The position numbers and the translations under genes are program-made. The notes under the pieces were generated by a model that made no database searches, was not told where the DNA came from, and saw only the letters and a list, made by a program, of their open reading frames with translations. 64,000 nt of DNA from Mesorhizobium loti (GTDB taxonomy: Bacteria > Pseudomonadota > Alphaproteobacteria > Rhizobiales > Rhizobiaceae): contig NZ_CP033334.1 of the NCBI RefSeq assembly GCF_013170705.1, positions 1,674,001 through 1,738,000 on the forward strand, in the 5' to 3' direction. This document shows, piece by piece, positions 35,913 through 44,571 of the stretch (positions are counted from its first letter, which is position 1; each line of letters begins with the position of its first letter).

Positions 35913-36800
35913 ATGACGAGGTTCAATTCCACGGTCAGGCTGATGGCCGTGACGGCCTTGATGGTTCTGCATCAGGGGTTGGCAATGGCGCAGATGCCTG
36001 CGCAGCAGCCGGACGCCAAGTCGTTCAAGCTTGGCGAGCTTGACATTACAGCCTTGCACGACGCCCAGTTCGTGAAGCCAAACGATGGCACGACCTTCGG
36101 CCTCGATCACAGCCCCGCGGAGGTCGGCGAATTGCTCAAGGCCGCGGGGGCTCCGACTGACACCATCACGCTGAGCGTCGATGCCTTGCTGGTGAAATCA
36201 AAGGACAGCGTTGTGCTGATCGACACCGGAGTCGGCGGCGCGCTGCAGGACAGCCTGTCCAAGGCCGGGGTGAAAGCAGGTGACGTCAGTGAAATATTGA
36301 TCACCCATTCTCACCCCGATCATATCGGAGGACTGGTCAAGGATGGGCAACTCGCTTTCCCCAACGCCACGATACGGATGTCGGACGTGGAGTGGAATTT
36401 TGCCAAGTCCAACAAGGCAGTGGCCGATATCGTCAACGTGATCGCCGATCACGTGAAACCGTTCAAGGCCGGCGCCCAGGTGGCCCCCGGCATCACCTCG
36501 GTAGCGCTCAAGGGCCATACGCCAGGCCATGTCGGCTATCAGATCAAATCCGGAAAAGAACGGCTTTTTGATATCGGTGATACCGTGCACAGTTCGATCC
36601 TCTCGCTCGCCAGGCCCGACTGGGCGGTGGCCTTCGACGGCGACAAGCCGGAGGCGGAACACAACCGGGCCAAGACTTTGGCGACACTGGCCAAGGACCA
36701 CGAAATGATCTTTGCGCCACATTTCCCCTTCCCGGGTGTCGGCTATATCGAGAAAGACGGCGATCACTTCAAATGGGCGCCGAGCGACAAGCCTCAGTAG
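35913..36800 (+). CDS. Secreted MBL-fold metallo-hydrolase
   Basis: This 295-residue protein has a signal peptide (residues 1-26, ending AMAQ) and an MBL core: VVLIDTGVGGALQDSL, then ITHSHPDHIGGL, the second-site HTPGHVGYQI and FDIGDTVHSS. It resembles periplasmic quorum-quenching or flavorubredoxin-like MBL hydrolases in motif layout only. Long aromatic-poor loops and a C-terminal FAPHFPFPGVGYI segment follow. Substrate unknown. It stands alone. Confidence 0.8.
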   Translation: MTRFNSTVRLMAVTALMVLHQGLAMAQMPAQQPDAKSFKLGELDITALHDAQFVKPNDGTTFGLDHSPAEVGELLKAAGAPTDTITLSVDALLVKSKDSVVLIDTGVGGALQDSLSKAGVKAGDVSEILITHSHPDHIGGLVKDGQLAFPNATIRMSDVEWNFAKSNKAVADIVNVIADHVKPFKAGAQVAPGITSVALKGHTPGHVGYQIKSGKERLFDIGDTVHSSILSLARPDWAVAFDGDKPEAEHNRAKTLATLAKDHEMIFAPHFPFPGVGYIEKDGDHFKWAPSDKPQ

Positions 36801-37085
36801 GCTTCCGGTCCTTGGTCAAAGAGGGTTATGGCGCGGTGACGTGGAGCGGCAGCTGTCTGCCCATTGGTGCGCTGAAGGAGCAATCATCGCCTTCGAGAAT
36901 GCGCCATCCGCGCGATCCCGTATTTGGGTCGTGACGAAATAGACGCGGATACCGGCTGACGCCAAATTGTGCGGTCCAGGCAACCACATTTGGCTCGACA
37001 GTCGCCACGGGCGACAAACAGGTCTTGAAGCCGGGCCTGGTTACTGCCGTTCAGTTCGAGCTGGCCGGAGGGTGCGCGCCCAATC
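36801..37085. other. Intergenic region with possible decayed reading frame on the minus strand
   Basis: On the minus strand about 190-230 bp encode a peptide of natural composition (containing FRHDPNTGSRGWRILEGDD) before a stop at 36826, but there is no start codon with a ribosome site and no family match. It may be the end of a degraded gene. Confidence 0.3.
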
Positions 37086-37538
37086 TCAGAGTAGCCGTCC
37101 CAGGAGGGCGATCAGCTCACTCTGCTTATGGGTGTCGGTCTTCTGAAAGATTGCCTTCAGCCTATGCCTGGCCGTTTCGGAGGCGATCCCCAGCATATCG
37201 GCGGCTTCCTTTGGTGGATGGCCAAGCAAGAGCACTTCGCACAGCCTCTGTTCGGCGGGTGTCAGACCGAAGGCAGGGGCCAAATCCGCTATCGTGGTGG
37301 CTTTGGCCGGCGTCGACAGGTTGCGTACGATGAGCAGAAAGAGCGGACCGCCCGAAAAGAGGGAACGAAACCCGGATACGCCGGGAAGGCGCACAATGCC
37401 GATCTGATGTGCGTTATCGGCGATTGGACCTTCAATGCCAACCTGCGCATCGCCTATTGATTTGCAGGTAGTGGCAACCACCGTCGATGGATTTTGAAGC
37501 CCTTCAAATGACTTCCTTGCCGATCGAATGACAACCAA
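37086..37538 (-). pseudogene. Truncated LuxR-type regulator (C-terminal part only)
   Basis: The last 60 residues form a LuxR-type helix-turn-helix (FGLTPAEQRLCEVLLLGHPPKEAADMLGIASETARHRL), usually the end of a regulator of about 370 residues. Only about 150 codons remain; the likely start is a TTG with no ribosome site and the N-terminal sensing domain is missing. The cut lies about 45 bp from the 3' end of the tRNA-Arg gene, where integration is common. It is probably a remnant. Confidence 0.65.
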
Positions 37539-37584
37539 CCTTTGGATTAGATCGTCTAACCGGCTGAATTTCCTGTGTTTTTCG

Positions 37585-37661
37585 TGGTGATCCCGACAGG
37601 AATCGAACCTGTGACCTACAGATTAGGAATCTGCCGCTCTATCCTACTGAGCTACGGGACC
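37585..37661 (-). tRNA. tRNA-Arg (anticodon CCT)
   Basis: The minus strand folds as a cloverleaf. The acceptor stem is GGTCCCG with CGGGATC, followed by discriminator A and an encoded CCA. The D-arm contains GCTCAGTAGGATAGAGC, the anticodon loop is TTCCTAA, giving CCT, and the T-arm has GGTTCGATTCC. The tRNA decodes AGG (Arg). Confidence 0.93.
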
Positions 37662-37746
37662 ACGCGGCCAGACACATAGCCGCTTCGGATCGTTTCGCCA
37701 AGGGGCCGGCCGCATGCAATTCGGCCGGCTCCTTGCGCGGCGGGCC

Positions 37747-38910
37747 TCAGGCGGCCAGCGCGGTTTCCGCCAGTTTCACCCAGTAGCTCATGCCGTGCGG
37801 GATGGCTTCGTCGTTGAAATCATAGGCTGGGTTGTGAAGACCGGCGGTGTCGCCATTGCCGATGAAGATGAAGGCGCCAGGGCGGGCTTCCAGCATGTAG
37901 GAGAAATCCTCGCCGCCCATCACCGGTTGGATGCCGCGGTGGACATGGCTGTCGCCCGCGACATCGGCCGCCACGTCGCTGGCAAACACCGTCTCTTCAG
38001 CGTGGTTGAAGGTGACGGGATAATTTGCCTGGTAGTCCACTTCGATCCTGGCGCCGAAAGCGGTCGCCAGTCCGTCGCAGATCGCGCGGATGCGCTCTTC
38101 GGACTTCTTGGCGATCTCCTTGCGCAAGGTGCGCACGGTGCCGGCGATCTCGGCTGATTCGGGAATGATGTTGTAGGCGTCGCCGGCATGGAATTTGGTC
38201 ACCGATACCACTACGGCCTCGACCGGATCGGTACTGCGCGAGGCGATCGTCTGCAGCGCGCCGACCAGTTGGCTGGCGATGACGATCGGGTCGATCGTGC
38301 CATGCGGCATCGCGGCGTGGCCGCCGCGGCCTTTCACGGTGATGGTAAATTCGGCCGTCGCCGCCATGATCGGGCCCGGCCGGATGGCGAACTGGCCGAC
38401 AGGCAGGCCCGGCATGTTGTGCATGCCGAACACTTTTGCGATGTCGAAGCGCTCCATCATGCCGTCCTTGACCATCTCGTTGCCACCGCCGCCGCCTTCC
38501 TCCGCCGGCTGGAAGATCACCGCCACGGAGCCGGCGAAATTGCGTGTCTCGGCGAGATATTTGGCGGCGCCCAGCAGCATCGCCGTGTGGCCGTCATGGC
38601 CGCAGGCGTGCATCTTGCCGGGAACGGTCGATGCATAGGCCTTGCCTGATATCTCGTTGAGCGGCAGCGCGTCCATGTCGGCGCGCAGGCCGATGGTGGC
38701 GCCTTCGCCCTGGCGGCCGCGGATGATGCCAACGACGCCGGTCTTGCCGAGGCCGGTGACCACATCGTCACAACCGAACTCCTTCAGCTTTTCAGTGACG
38801 AAGGCGGCCGTCTTGAAGACGTCGAAATTGAGCTCCGGCGTCTGGTGCAGATGCCGACGCCAGCCGGCAACTTCGTCCTGCATTTCAGCGGCGCGGTTCA
38901 GGATTGGCAT
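37747..38910 (-). CDS. M20 amidohydrolase (hippurate hydrolase-like)
   Basis: This 387-residue zinc enzyme has the M20 motifs MHACGHDGHTAMLLGAAKYL and FQPAEEGGGGG, DPVEAVVVSVTKFHAGDAYNIIPE, and the C-terminal MGGEDFSYMLEARPGAF. Such enzymes cleave N-acyl amino acids or amide conjugates in the cytoplasm. It begins MPILNRAAEMQDEVAGWRRHLHQTPEL. It is divergent from the D,D-carboxypeptidase gene; the spacer holds several TGCAATTG motifs. It could also act on indole-amino-acid conjugates. Confidence 0.88.
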   Translation of the reverse strand: MPILNRAAEMQDEVAGWRRHLHQTPELNFDVFKTAAFVTEKLKEFGCDDVVTGLGKTGVVGIIRGRQGEGATIGLRADMDALPLNEISGKAYASTVPGKMHACGHDGHTAMLLGAAKYLAETRNFAGSVAVIFQPAEEGGGGGNEMVKDGMMERFDIAKVFGMHNMPGLPVGQFAIRPGPIMAATAEFTITVKGRGGHAAMPHGTIDPIVIASQLVGALQTIASRSTDPVEAVVVSVTKFHAGDAYNIIPESAEIAGTVRTLRKEIAKKSEERIRAICDGLATAFGARIEVDYQANYPVTFNHAEETVFASDVAADVAGDSHVHRGIQPVMGGEDFSYMLEARPGAFIFIGNGDTAGLHNPAYDFNDEAIPHGMSYWVKLAETALAA

Positions 38911-38956
38911 GATGATTCCATTTCGTGGTTGGAGCAGCCGGCTTCAGCCTGGTGTT

Positions 38957-39023
38957 TGCAACTGGGCCCAGTGTTCTGCAATTGTGCCCGTTTTGCAATT
39001 GTGCCGGGTGTTTTGCAATTGTG
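38957..39023. repeat. Iterated TGCAATTGTG motifs in a divergent promoter region
   Basis: TGCAATTGTG occurs three times (38977-38986, 38994-39003, 39014-39023), with a diverged copy TGCAACTGGG at 38957. Start-to-start spacing is 20, 17 and 20 bp, about two helical turns. The array lies between the M20 gene and the D,D-carboxypeptidase gene and could be a multi-site operator. Confidence 0.6.
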
Positions 39024-39181
39024 ATTGTCAGGTGCTTTGCCATGTTGGCGTCACATAGGGTAAATAGCACCGCAACAATGCGGTCCGTTTTTGAGGGACG
39101 GACTCCTTATGCTGGCGGTCACGTAACGAAATCTTACGGAGCCAGGGGCGATCAGGGCAAGAGGCGATTTCGGATTCGATC

Positions 39182-40348
39182 ATGCGGCACAGGCATTTCC
39201 TCAAACTATTCTCGGCTGGCGCAATCGTGCTCCCGGTCCTGGCCGGGCCGGGGCTGGCCAATCCGGTGGTTGTCTTCGACCTGAAGAACGGCCAGATCCT
39301 GCAGCATCAGGATGCGTTCAAGCGCTGGTATCCGGCCTCGCTCAGCAAGCTGATGACCGCCTATGTGACGTTCCGGGCGATCGCGGCCGGCGAAGTCCAG
39401 CTTGATTCGCCGATCAAGGTGACCAAGCATTCCGCCGGCGAGCCGCCGAGCAAGATGGGTTTCAAGCCGGGCTCGGTGATGCGGCTGGACAATGCGCTGA
39501 AGATGATGCTGGTCAAATCGGCCAACGACATCGCCATGGCGGTCGGCGAGAATGTCGGCGGCTCGCAGGCCGCCTTCGCCGAGAGGATGAATGCCGAGGC
39601 GGCCCGGCTCGGCATGAACGGCACCCATTTCGTCAATCCGAACGGCCTCTACTCGCCCGACCAATACACCACGGCGCGCGACCTTTCGGTGCTGGTGATG
39701 GCGATCCGCCGCGAGTTCCCGCAATATGCGCCGTGGTTCTCCATCGAAGGGCTGGCGGTCGGCAAGAAGGCGATCCCGAACTACAACCTCCTGATCGGCC
39801 GCTATCCCGGCGCCGACGGCATGAAGACGGGCTTCGTCTGCCCTTCCGGCTTCAACATGATCGGTTCGGCGACGCGCAACGGGCGTACGCTGGTCGCGGT
39901 TGTGCTTGGCGAGAAATCGGCGGTCAGCCGTGCCGAGGCCGCGGCAAGACTGCTCGACCAGGGATTTGACACGCAAGCCGCCGGCTCGGCCACTGTCGCC
40001 ACCCTGGCGCCCTACGGTGACACGGTCTCGCCCAACGACATGCATGACGAGGTCTGCAAGAAAAAGACGCCGGAGGAGCAGTCCGAGGCGCCGCCGGCCG
40101 CCGCCGCCAAGGACGTGCCGAAATCGCCCTACCAGAAGAAGCTCGACCACGTGCCGACGCTGGTCGCCGTCGGCCTCGGCGGCGCTACAGGTCCGGCGCC
40201 GAAGGCGATGCTCGACCAGGGCGGCAAGGAATATGCCGACGTGCCGATTCCGAGCTGGCGGCCGGATCGGCCGGCGCCAACCGGCGCCGGTCCGGCCGTT
40301 GCCGGTTCCGCCGCGCAAGGCGATCAGCCGGCCAAGGTCGCGAACTAA
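39182..40348 (+). CDS. D-alanyl-D-alanine carboxypeptidase (penicillin-binding protein, S11)
   Basis: This 388-residue secreted protein has a signal peptide and the three penicillin-binding motifs: SxxK in PASLSKLM (Ser53, Lys56), SxN in SAND (113-115) and KTG in MKTGF. It trims the terminal D-Ala from peptidoglycan stem peptides, limiting cross-linking. A Pro/Ala-rich C-terminal extension of about 70 residues follows the catalytic domain. The CobW-family gene starts 4 bp downstream. Confidence 0.9.
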   Translation: MRHRHFLKLFSAGAIVLPVLAGPGLANPVVVFDLKNGQILQHQDAFKRWYPASLSKLMTAYVTFRAIAAGEVQLDSPIKVTKHSAGEPPSKMGFKPGSVMRLDNALKMMLVKSANDIAMAVGENVGGSQAAFAERMNAEAARLGMNGTHFVNPNGLYSPDQYTTARDLSVLVMAIRREFPQYAPWFSIEGLAVGKKAIPNYNLLIGRYPGADGMKTGFVCPSGFNMIGSATRNGRTLVAVVLGEKSAVSRAEAAARLLDQGFDTQAAGSATVATLAPYGDTVSPNDMHDEVCKKKTPEEQSEAPPAAAAKDVPKSPYQKKLDHVPTLVAVGLGGATGPAPKAMLDQGGKEYADVPIPSWRPDRPAPTGAGPAVAGSAAQGDQPAKVAN

Positions 40349-40352
40349 CCTG

Positions 40353-41468
40353 ATGAGCGGATTCCCGATCCCTGTCTCGGTGCTGACCGGCTTCCTCGGA
40401 GCGGGCAAGACAACGCTGCTCAACCGGCTCCTGAAGGACCCGGCGCTGGCCGACACGGCGGTCATCATCAACGAGTATGGCGAGGTGGCGATCGACCATC
40501 TGCTGGTCGAGCAGGCTTCAGACGGCATCATCCAGCTTTCGGACGGCTGCCTGTGCTGCACCGTGCGCGGCGAACTGGTCGACACGCTGGCCGACCTCGT
40601 CGACCAGCTGCAGACCGGCCGCATCGCCCGGCTTGCCCGCGTCATCGTCGAGACCACGGGCCTTGCCGACCCGGCGCCGGTGCTGCAGTCGATCATGGCG
40701 CATCCAGCACTGGTCCAGGCCTTCAGGCTCGACGGCGTCATCACGCTGGTCGACGCGATCAACGGCGATGCCACGCTCGATGCCCATGTCGAGGCGGTCA
40801 AGCAGGTCGCCGTCGCCGACCGCATCGTGCTCAGCAAGGTCGACCTGGCGACCGATGCCGGCGACCTCGACACGCTGCGGACGCGCCTGCGGCAGATGAA
40901 TCCGGGCGCCGAACTGCTTGATGCCGGCACTTCAGCAACAGGCGTGGCGGCGCTGTTTGATTGCGGCCTCTACAATCCCGCCACCAAATCCGCCGACGTG
41001 CGGCGCTGGCTCGGCGAGGAAGCGGCGCATGACCACGCCCACGGCCATCACCATGACGGTCATGACCACCGGCATAATCACGATCATGGCCATCGCCACG
41101 ATCAGCGCGTGCGCTGCTACTCGCTCGTCCATGACGGTCCGGTGCCGTTTTCGGCCATAGAAATGTTCCTCGATCTCTTGCGTTCGACGCATGGCGAGAA
41201 GCTGCTGCGCATGAAGGGCGTGATCGAGCTCAGGGAAGATCCGTCACGCCCGCTGGTCATCCACGGCGTGCAGAAGATCCTGCATCCGCCGGCGCGGCTG
41301 CCGGCCTGGCCCGACGGCCAGCGCGGCACACGGCTCGTACTGATCACGCTCGATATGCCGGAAGACTATGTGCGCCGGCTGTTCGCCGCCTTCACCAACC
41401 GGCCGTCGATCGACACGCCGGATCGGGCGGCGCTGGAAAACAACCCGCTGGCGATCGCCGGACTTTGA
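40353..41468 (+). CDS. CobW/COG0523-family metallochaperone GTPase
   Basis: This 371-residue G3E GTPase has P-loop GFLGAGKTT (residues 13-21), the metal-binding GCLCCTV (Cys66, 68, 69), the guanine site SKVD, and a C-terminal CobW_C domain. A His-rich stretch of about 28 residues near residue 225 (HDHAHGHHHDGHDH) suggests zinc, nickel or cobalt binding. The nearby cobST genes make a cobalt role possible, but they are 12 kb away, and zinc-related COG0523 functions are just as likely. Confidence 0.88.
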   Translation: MSGFPIPVSVLTGFLGAGKTTLLNRLLKDPALADTAVIINEYGEVAIDHLLVEQASDGIIQLSDGCLCCTVRGELVDTLADLVDQLQTGRIARLARVIVETTGLADPAPVLQSIMAHPALVQAFRLDGVITLVDAINGDATLDAHVEAVKQVAVADRIVLSKVDLATDAGDLDTLRTRLRQMNPGAELLDAGTSATGVAALFDCGLYNPATKSADVRRWLGEEAAHDHAHGHHHDGHDHRHNHDHGHRHDQRVRCYSLVHDGPVPFSAIEMFLDLLRSTHGEKLLRMKGVIELREDPSRPLVIHGVQKILHPPARLPAWPDGQRGTRLVLITLDMPEDYVRRLFAAFTNRPSIDTPDRAALENNPLAIAGL

Positions 41469-41472
41469 ATTT

Positions 41473-41721
41473 CTACGATCGCTGTTCGCCGCGCTCGACC
41501 AGGAAGCGATGACCGCCGGAAACGGCCGACGTTTCCACCAGATGATGGCCGCTGTCGGCACAGAATGCCGGTATGTCGATGACGGCCAGCGGATCGGTGG
41601 TCTCGAGCCAGAGTCGACTGCCTGGCTCCATCCCGGCCAGGCGCTTTTTCGCCTTGAGCACGGGAAGCGGGCAGCTCAGGCCCTTGAGGTCATAGATGGC
41701 GGTATCCGCTGCCAAGATCAA
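41473..41721 (-). CDS. TusA-like sulfurtransferase
   Basis: This 82-residue protein has the TusA/SirA fold with the persulfide-carrying cysteine in LKGLSCPLPVLKAKKRL. It moves sulfur for tRNA thiolation or molybdenum-cofactor enzymes. It starts 2 bp after the L,D-transpeptidase stop, on the same strand, and its 3' end is 5 bp from the CobW gene end, convergent. Confidence 0.85.
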   Translation of the reverse strand: MILAADTAIYDLKGLSCPLPVLKAKKRLAGMEPGSRLWLETTDPLAVIDIPAFCADSGHHLVETSAVSGGHRFLVERGEQRS

Positions 41722-41723
41722 GC

Positions 41724-43055
41724 TCAGCCGCCGAACATGCCGAGCAGCTTGTTCTTCAGCTTTGTCACCCGGCTTTCATCAGCGCTTGCGGCCTGCGTTT
41801 CGGCGACCGGCGCGGCATCCGTGGGGGCCGCGATGGTGGCGGTGGCGACGGGAGCCTCCTTGGCGGCCTTGGCAGCTTCCTTTGCAGCAACGGCTTGCGC
41901 CTTGGCCGCTTCCTTTTCGGCCAACGCTTGCGCCTTGGCGGCTTCCTTGGCTTGCTTGGCTGCCTCTATGGCGGCCAGCCGCTGCTCCTCGGCCTTCTGC
42001 TTGGCTGCTTTCTCGGCATCCAATGCCGCCATCTTGCGGCCGGCCGGCGAATCGATACGACCCATGCGCGCCGTCTCGGTTACCGAGCCGTCGGAATTGA
42101 GCGACGGCGGATCGATCGGTACGCGCTCGCCGCGCGCCCGTCGCTTCGACCAGTCGGAGACGATGCTGGCTTCCTTGATGCCGGCAATGGTCGGCTTGGG
42201 CGGCGGCACGCTTGCCTTGAGCGCGCCGTTGAAGGCAGCGTCGTAGGTGCTCTGGTAGGCGTTGTAGGCGCTCTTCAGCGAATCCGGCTGGGTGGTCGCC
42301 GGGCACGGTCCGGTCGGATCGAATGTCTGGCCGTCGGCGGCGACCTGGTTGAAGACATAGCGCTTTTCGCAGACGTCGACCTTCGGGGGCACCTTGGTGA
42401 TCTCGAAATTGTCGTAGCCGACTTTCAGCATCTTCCAGAATTCATAGTTCGGGTCGTTGCGATAACGCGCCATATTGGCGGCGGTCATGCGGAACGGGAA
42501 GGCCTGGATCTGGAATTCGGTCTGGCCGCCCTGGAAGGCGTCGCGGCCGAAGGCATAGATCTGCTCGATCTGCGCGTCGGTCATCGAGTAGCAGCCCGAC
42601 GACGAGCAGGCGCCGTGCACCATCAGGTTCTGACCCGTGCGACCGTTGGCACGGTCATAGGCGTTGGGAAAGCCGATGTTGAAGGACAGGTGATAGTTCG
42701 ACCTGGGATTCATCTGCGACGGACGCACCGTGTAGAAGCCCTCCGGCGCCTGGCGGTCGCCCTCGGTGTATTTGGGCCCGAGCTTGCCCGACCATTTGCA
42801 GATGTCATAGGAGGCGACGAGACCGTAGCGGCCGTCGGTCTTGGCCTTCCAAATCTCCAGCTTGCCCTCTTCCTTGAAGATGCGCGCCATCACCGAAGAG
42901 GTGCGCACCATCCCTTTGGCCCTCATGTCGGCCAGGATCTTGTCCGGCAGCGGCTTGTTGGCTTCCGGGGCAAAGTCCTTCATCGACGAATCATTGCAGC
43001 CGGCGACGGCTATCGAGGTGATGAGGACTCCGGTGAGGGCGAGCTTGGCAAACAT
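41724..43055 (-). CDS. L,D-transpeptidase (YafK-type) lipoprotein with Ala/Lys-rich tail
   Basis: This 443-residue protein is a lipoprotein (lipobox AVAGC, Cys20). Its YkuD domain has the catalytic His147 and Cys155 in HGACSSSGCYSM. Residues about 350-410 are a long Ala/Lys/Glu helix (AAKQAKEAAKAQALAEKEAAK) that should form a coiled coil or peptidoglycan-binding stalk. It probably modifies peptidoglycan cross-links or tethers the outer membrane. The gene lies downstream of a small ORF on the same strand; TusA-like follows. Confidence 0.88.
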   Translation of the reverse strand: MFAKLALTGVLITSIAVAGCNDSSMKDFAPEANKPLPDKILADMRAKGMVRTSSVMARIFKEEGKLEIWKAKTDGRYGLVASYDICKWSGKLGPKYTEGDRQAPEGFYTVRPSQMNPRSNYHLSFNIGFPNAYDRANGRTGQNLMVHGACSSSGCYSMTDAQIEQIYAFGRDAFQGGQTEFQIQAFPFRMTAANMARYRNDPNYEFWKMLKVGYDNFEITKVPPKVDVCEKRYVFNQVAADGQTFDPTGPCPATTQPDSLKSAYNAYQSTYDAAFNGALKASVPPPKPTIAGIKEASIVSDWSKRRARGERVPIDPPSLNSDGSVTETARMGRIDSPAGRKMAALDAEKAAKQKAEEQRLAAIEAAKQAKEAAKAQALAEKEAAKAQAVAAKEAAKAAKEAPVATATIAAPTDAAPVAETQAASADESRVTKLKNKLLGMFGG

Positions 43056-43313
43056 GGATACGGCTATGTCTTTTCCCTCGGGCCAATGGCTTCAAAATGC
43101 CGGGCCCTCATGCTGAACACCCACGGACCGTAAGCCCGTTAACCTTGAAAATTCCTTACCGCAAGCCTCGGCCAACGCCTCGCAGCAATTTCATTGAGCC
43201 GAATGCGACGGCATTTTTGTGGCGGAATCGTGCCTTACCGCCACTTTGCCGTGTGGTGGCCGGGGCAATCCCAAGGCGATCACACGTTTTGACGGATCCG
43301 GATTTGGCGAGAA
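43056..43313. other. Intergenic leader of the L,D-transpeptidase gene
   Basis: No convincing gene is visible. It holds GTTAACC-like AT-rich sequence that could be part of a promoter for the L,D-transpeptidase gene, but I could not define -35/-10 boxes. Confidence 0.3.
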
Positions 43314-43451
43314 CTAGGTAATGGTGCCACCTTCGTTATTGCCGCCTTCGTTATTGCCATTGTCCACTGGCGGCCGGGAACTGGCCTGTTGAGCCGTTAG
43401 GGCTTGCAGGCGGGCCGCTTTGACAAGCGTCGGTTTCCCGTATTTTTTCAT
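43314..43451 (-). CDS. Putative RiPP precursor-like small ORF (45 residues)
   Basis: This small ORF begins ATG at 43451 with GGGGGATCC-type purine-rich sequence upstream. The first 20 residues read MKKYGKPTLVKAARLQALTA, containing the YxxP(x)L...T pattern of lasso-peptide leader sequences bound by RRE proteins. The remainder is Pro/Ser-rich, then Gly-Asn-Asn-Glu repeated twice (encoded by two 15-bp direct repeats at 43330-43359), ending TIT. It follows accA on the same strand by 71 bp. No peptidase, cyclase or RRE gene is in the window. A canonical lasso macrolactam acid is not obvious, so the modification is unknown. Confidence 0.5.
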   Translation of the reverse strand: MKKYGKPTLVKAARLQALTAQQASSRPPVDNGNNEGGNNEGGTIT

Positions 43452-43522
43452 CCCGGATCCCCCGTAAGACGACAAGCTTAATTAGCAGCCGTTAAAGCAG
43501 GGTGTCCATCGTGACCCAGTCC

Positions 43523-44473
43523 CTAGAGGCTGCGGCCCATGGCCAGGTATTTCTCGCGGCGCTGTTCGCGGAAGTCGGTGTTGGCGCCGGCGAATTCCTT
43601 CATCGTCTTGGCGATGAGGTCGCCGGTGGCGGCAATCACTGTTTCGGGGGCGCGCTGGGCGCCACCCATCGGCTCGGGGATGATGGCGTCGATGATCTTC
43701 AGTTCCAGAAGATCCTGCGCGGTGATCTTCATGTTGGTCGCCGCGTCCTTGGAGCGCGTGGTGTCGCGCCACAGGATCGAGGCGGCCCCCTCCGGCGAAA
43801 TCACCGAATAGATGGCGTGCTCGAGCATGTAGACACGGTTGGCGGTGGCGATGGCGATGGCGCCGCCCGAACCGCCTTCGCCGATGACCACCGAGATCGA
43901 CGGTACTTTCAGCGCAAGGCAGGCCGAGGTCGAGCGGGCAATGGCTTCGGCCTGGCCACGCTCCTCGGCACCGACGCCGGGATAGGCCCCTGCCGTGTCG
44001 ACCAGCGTCAGGAGCGGAATCTTGAAGCGGTCGGCGAGCTCCATCAGCCGCACGGCCTTGCGGTAGCCCTCGGGACGTACCGAGCCGAAATTGTGCTTCA
44101 GGCGGCTTGTCGTGTCGGAGCCCTTTTCCTGGCCGATGATCGCGACAGGCTCGCCGCGGAAGCGGGCAAAGCCGCCGACAATCGCCTGGTCCTCGCCGAA
44201 ATTGCGGTCGCCGGCGAGCGGTGTGAAGTCGCTGAACAGGCCCTTGATGTAGTCGACGCAGTGCGGCCTGTCGGAATGGCGCGCCACCTGCACCTTCTGC
44301 CATGGCGTGAGCGCCTTGTAGAGATCGCGCAGCGCGTCGCGCGATCGCTTCTCGAGCCTGGTGATCTCATCGGCGACATCGACCGCCTCGCCGTTCTCGG
44401 CAAGCTTCTTGAGCTCAAGGATCTTGAGTTCAAGATCCTGCACCGGCTTTTCGAAATCGAGGTAATTGTACAT
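43523..44473 (-). CDS. accA: Acetyl-CoA carboxylase carboxyltransferase subunit alpha
   Basis: This 316-residue protein starts MYNYLDFEKPVQDLELKI and has the carboxyltransferase motifs FSDFTPLAGDRNFGEDQAIVGGFARF, TLVDTAGAYPGVGAEERGQAEAI and GEGGSGGAIAIATANRVYMLEHAIYSVISPEGAASI. It transfers CO2 from biotin to acetyl-CoA, making malonyl-CoA for fatty acids, with AccD encoded elsewhere. An upstream in-frame ATG exists, but MYNYLDFEKP is the conserved start. xerD lies upstream on the same strand. Confidence 0.95.
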   Translation of the reverse strand: MYNYLDFEKPVQDLELKILELKKLAENGEAVDVADEITRLEKRSRDALRDLYKALTPWQKVQVARHSDRPHCVDYIKGLFSDFTPLAGDRNFGEDQAIVGGFARFRGEPVAIIGQEKGSDTTSRLKHNFGSVRPEGYRKAVRLMELADRFKIPLLTLVDTAGAYPGVGAEERGQAEAIARSTSACLALKVPSISVVIGEGGSGGAIAIATANRVYMLEHAIYSVISPEGAASILWRDTTRSKDAATNMKITAQDLLELKIIDAIIPEPMGGAQRAPETVIAATGDLIAKTMKEFAGANTDFREQRREKYLAMGRSL

Positions 44474-44571
44474 GCTTGAGCGGACCGATACGTCGGAAGG
44501 CAAGGACCGCGGAACCCTTGAAACCAGGGTCCCGGGCGGTGAAATGTCGTCCTCACATAGCGATATGAGGC

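Noticed and set aside
36826..37017. Small minus-strand frame upstream of the MBL gene
   Set aside because: Natural-looking composition but no start with a ribosome site and no family match; kept only as a possible decayed fragment.
38957..39023. CRISPR-like array
   Set aside because: Repeats are too short (10 bp) and spacers too small (7-10 bp); no cas genes.
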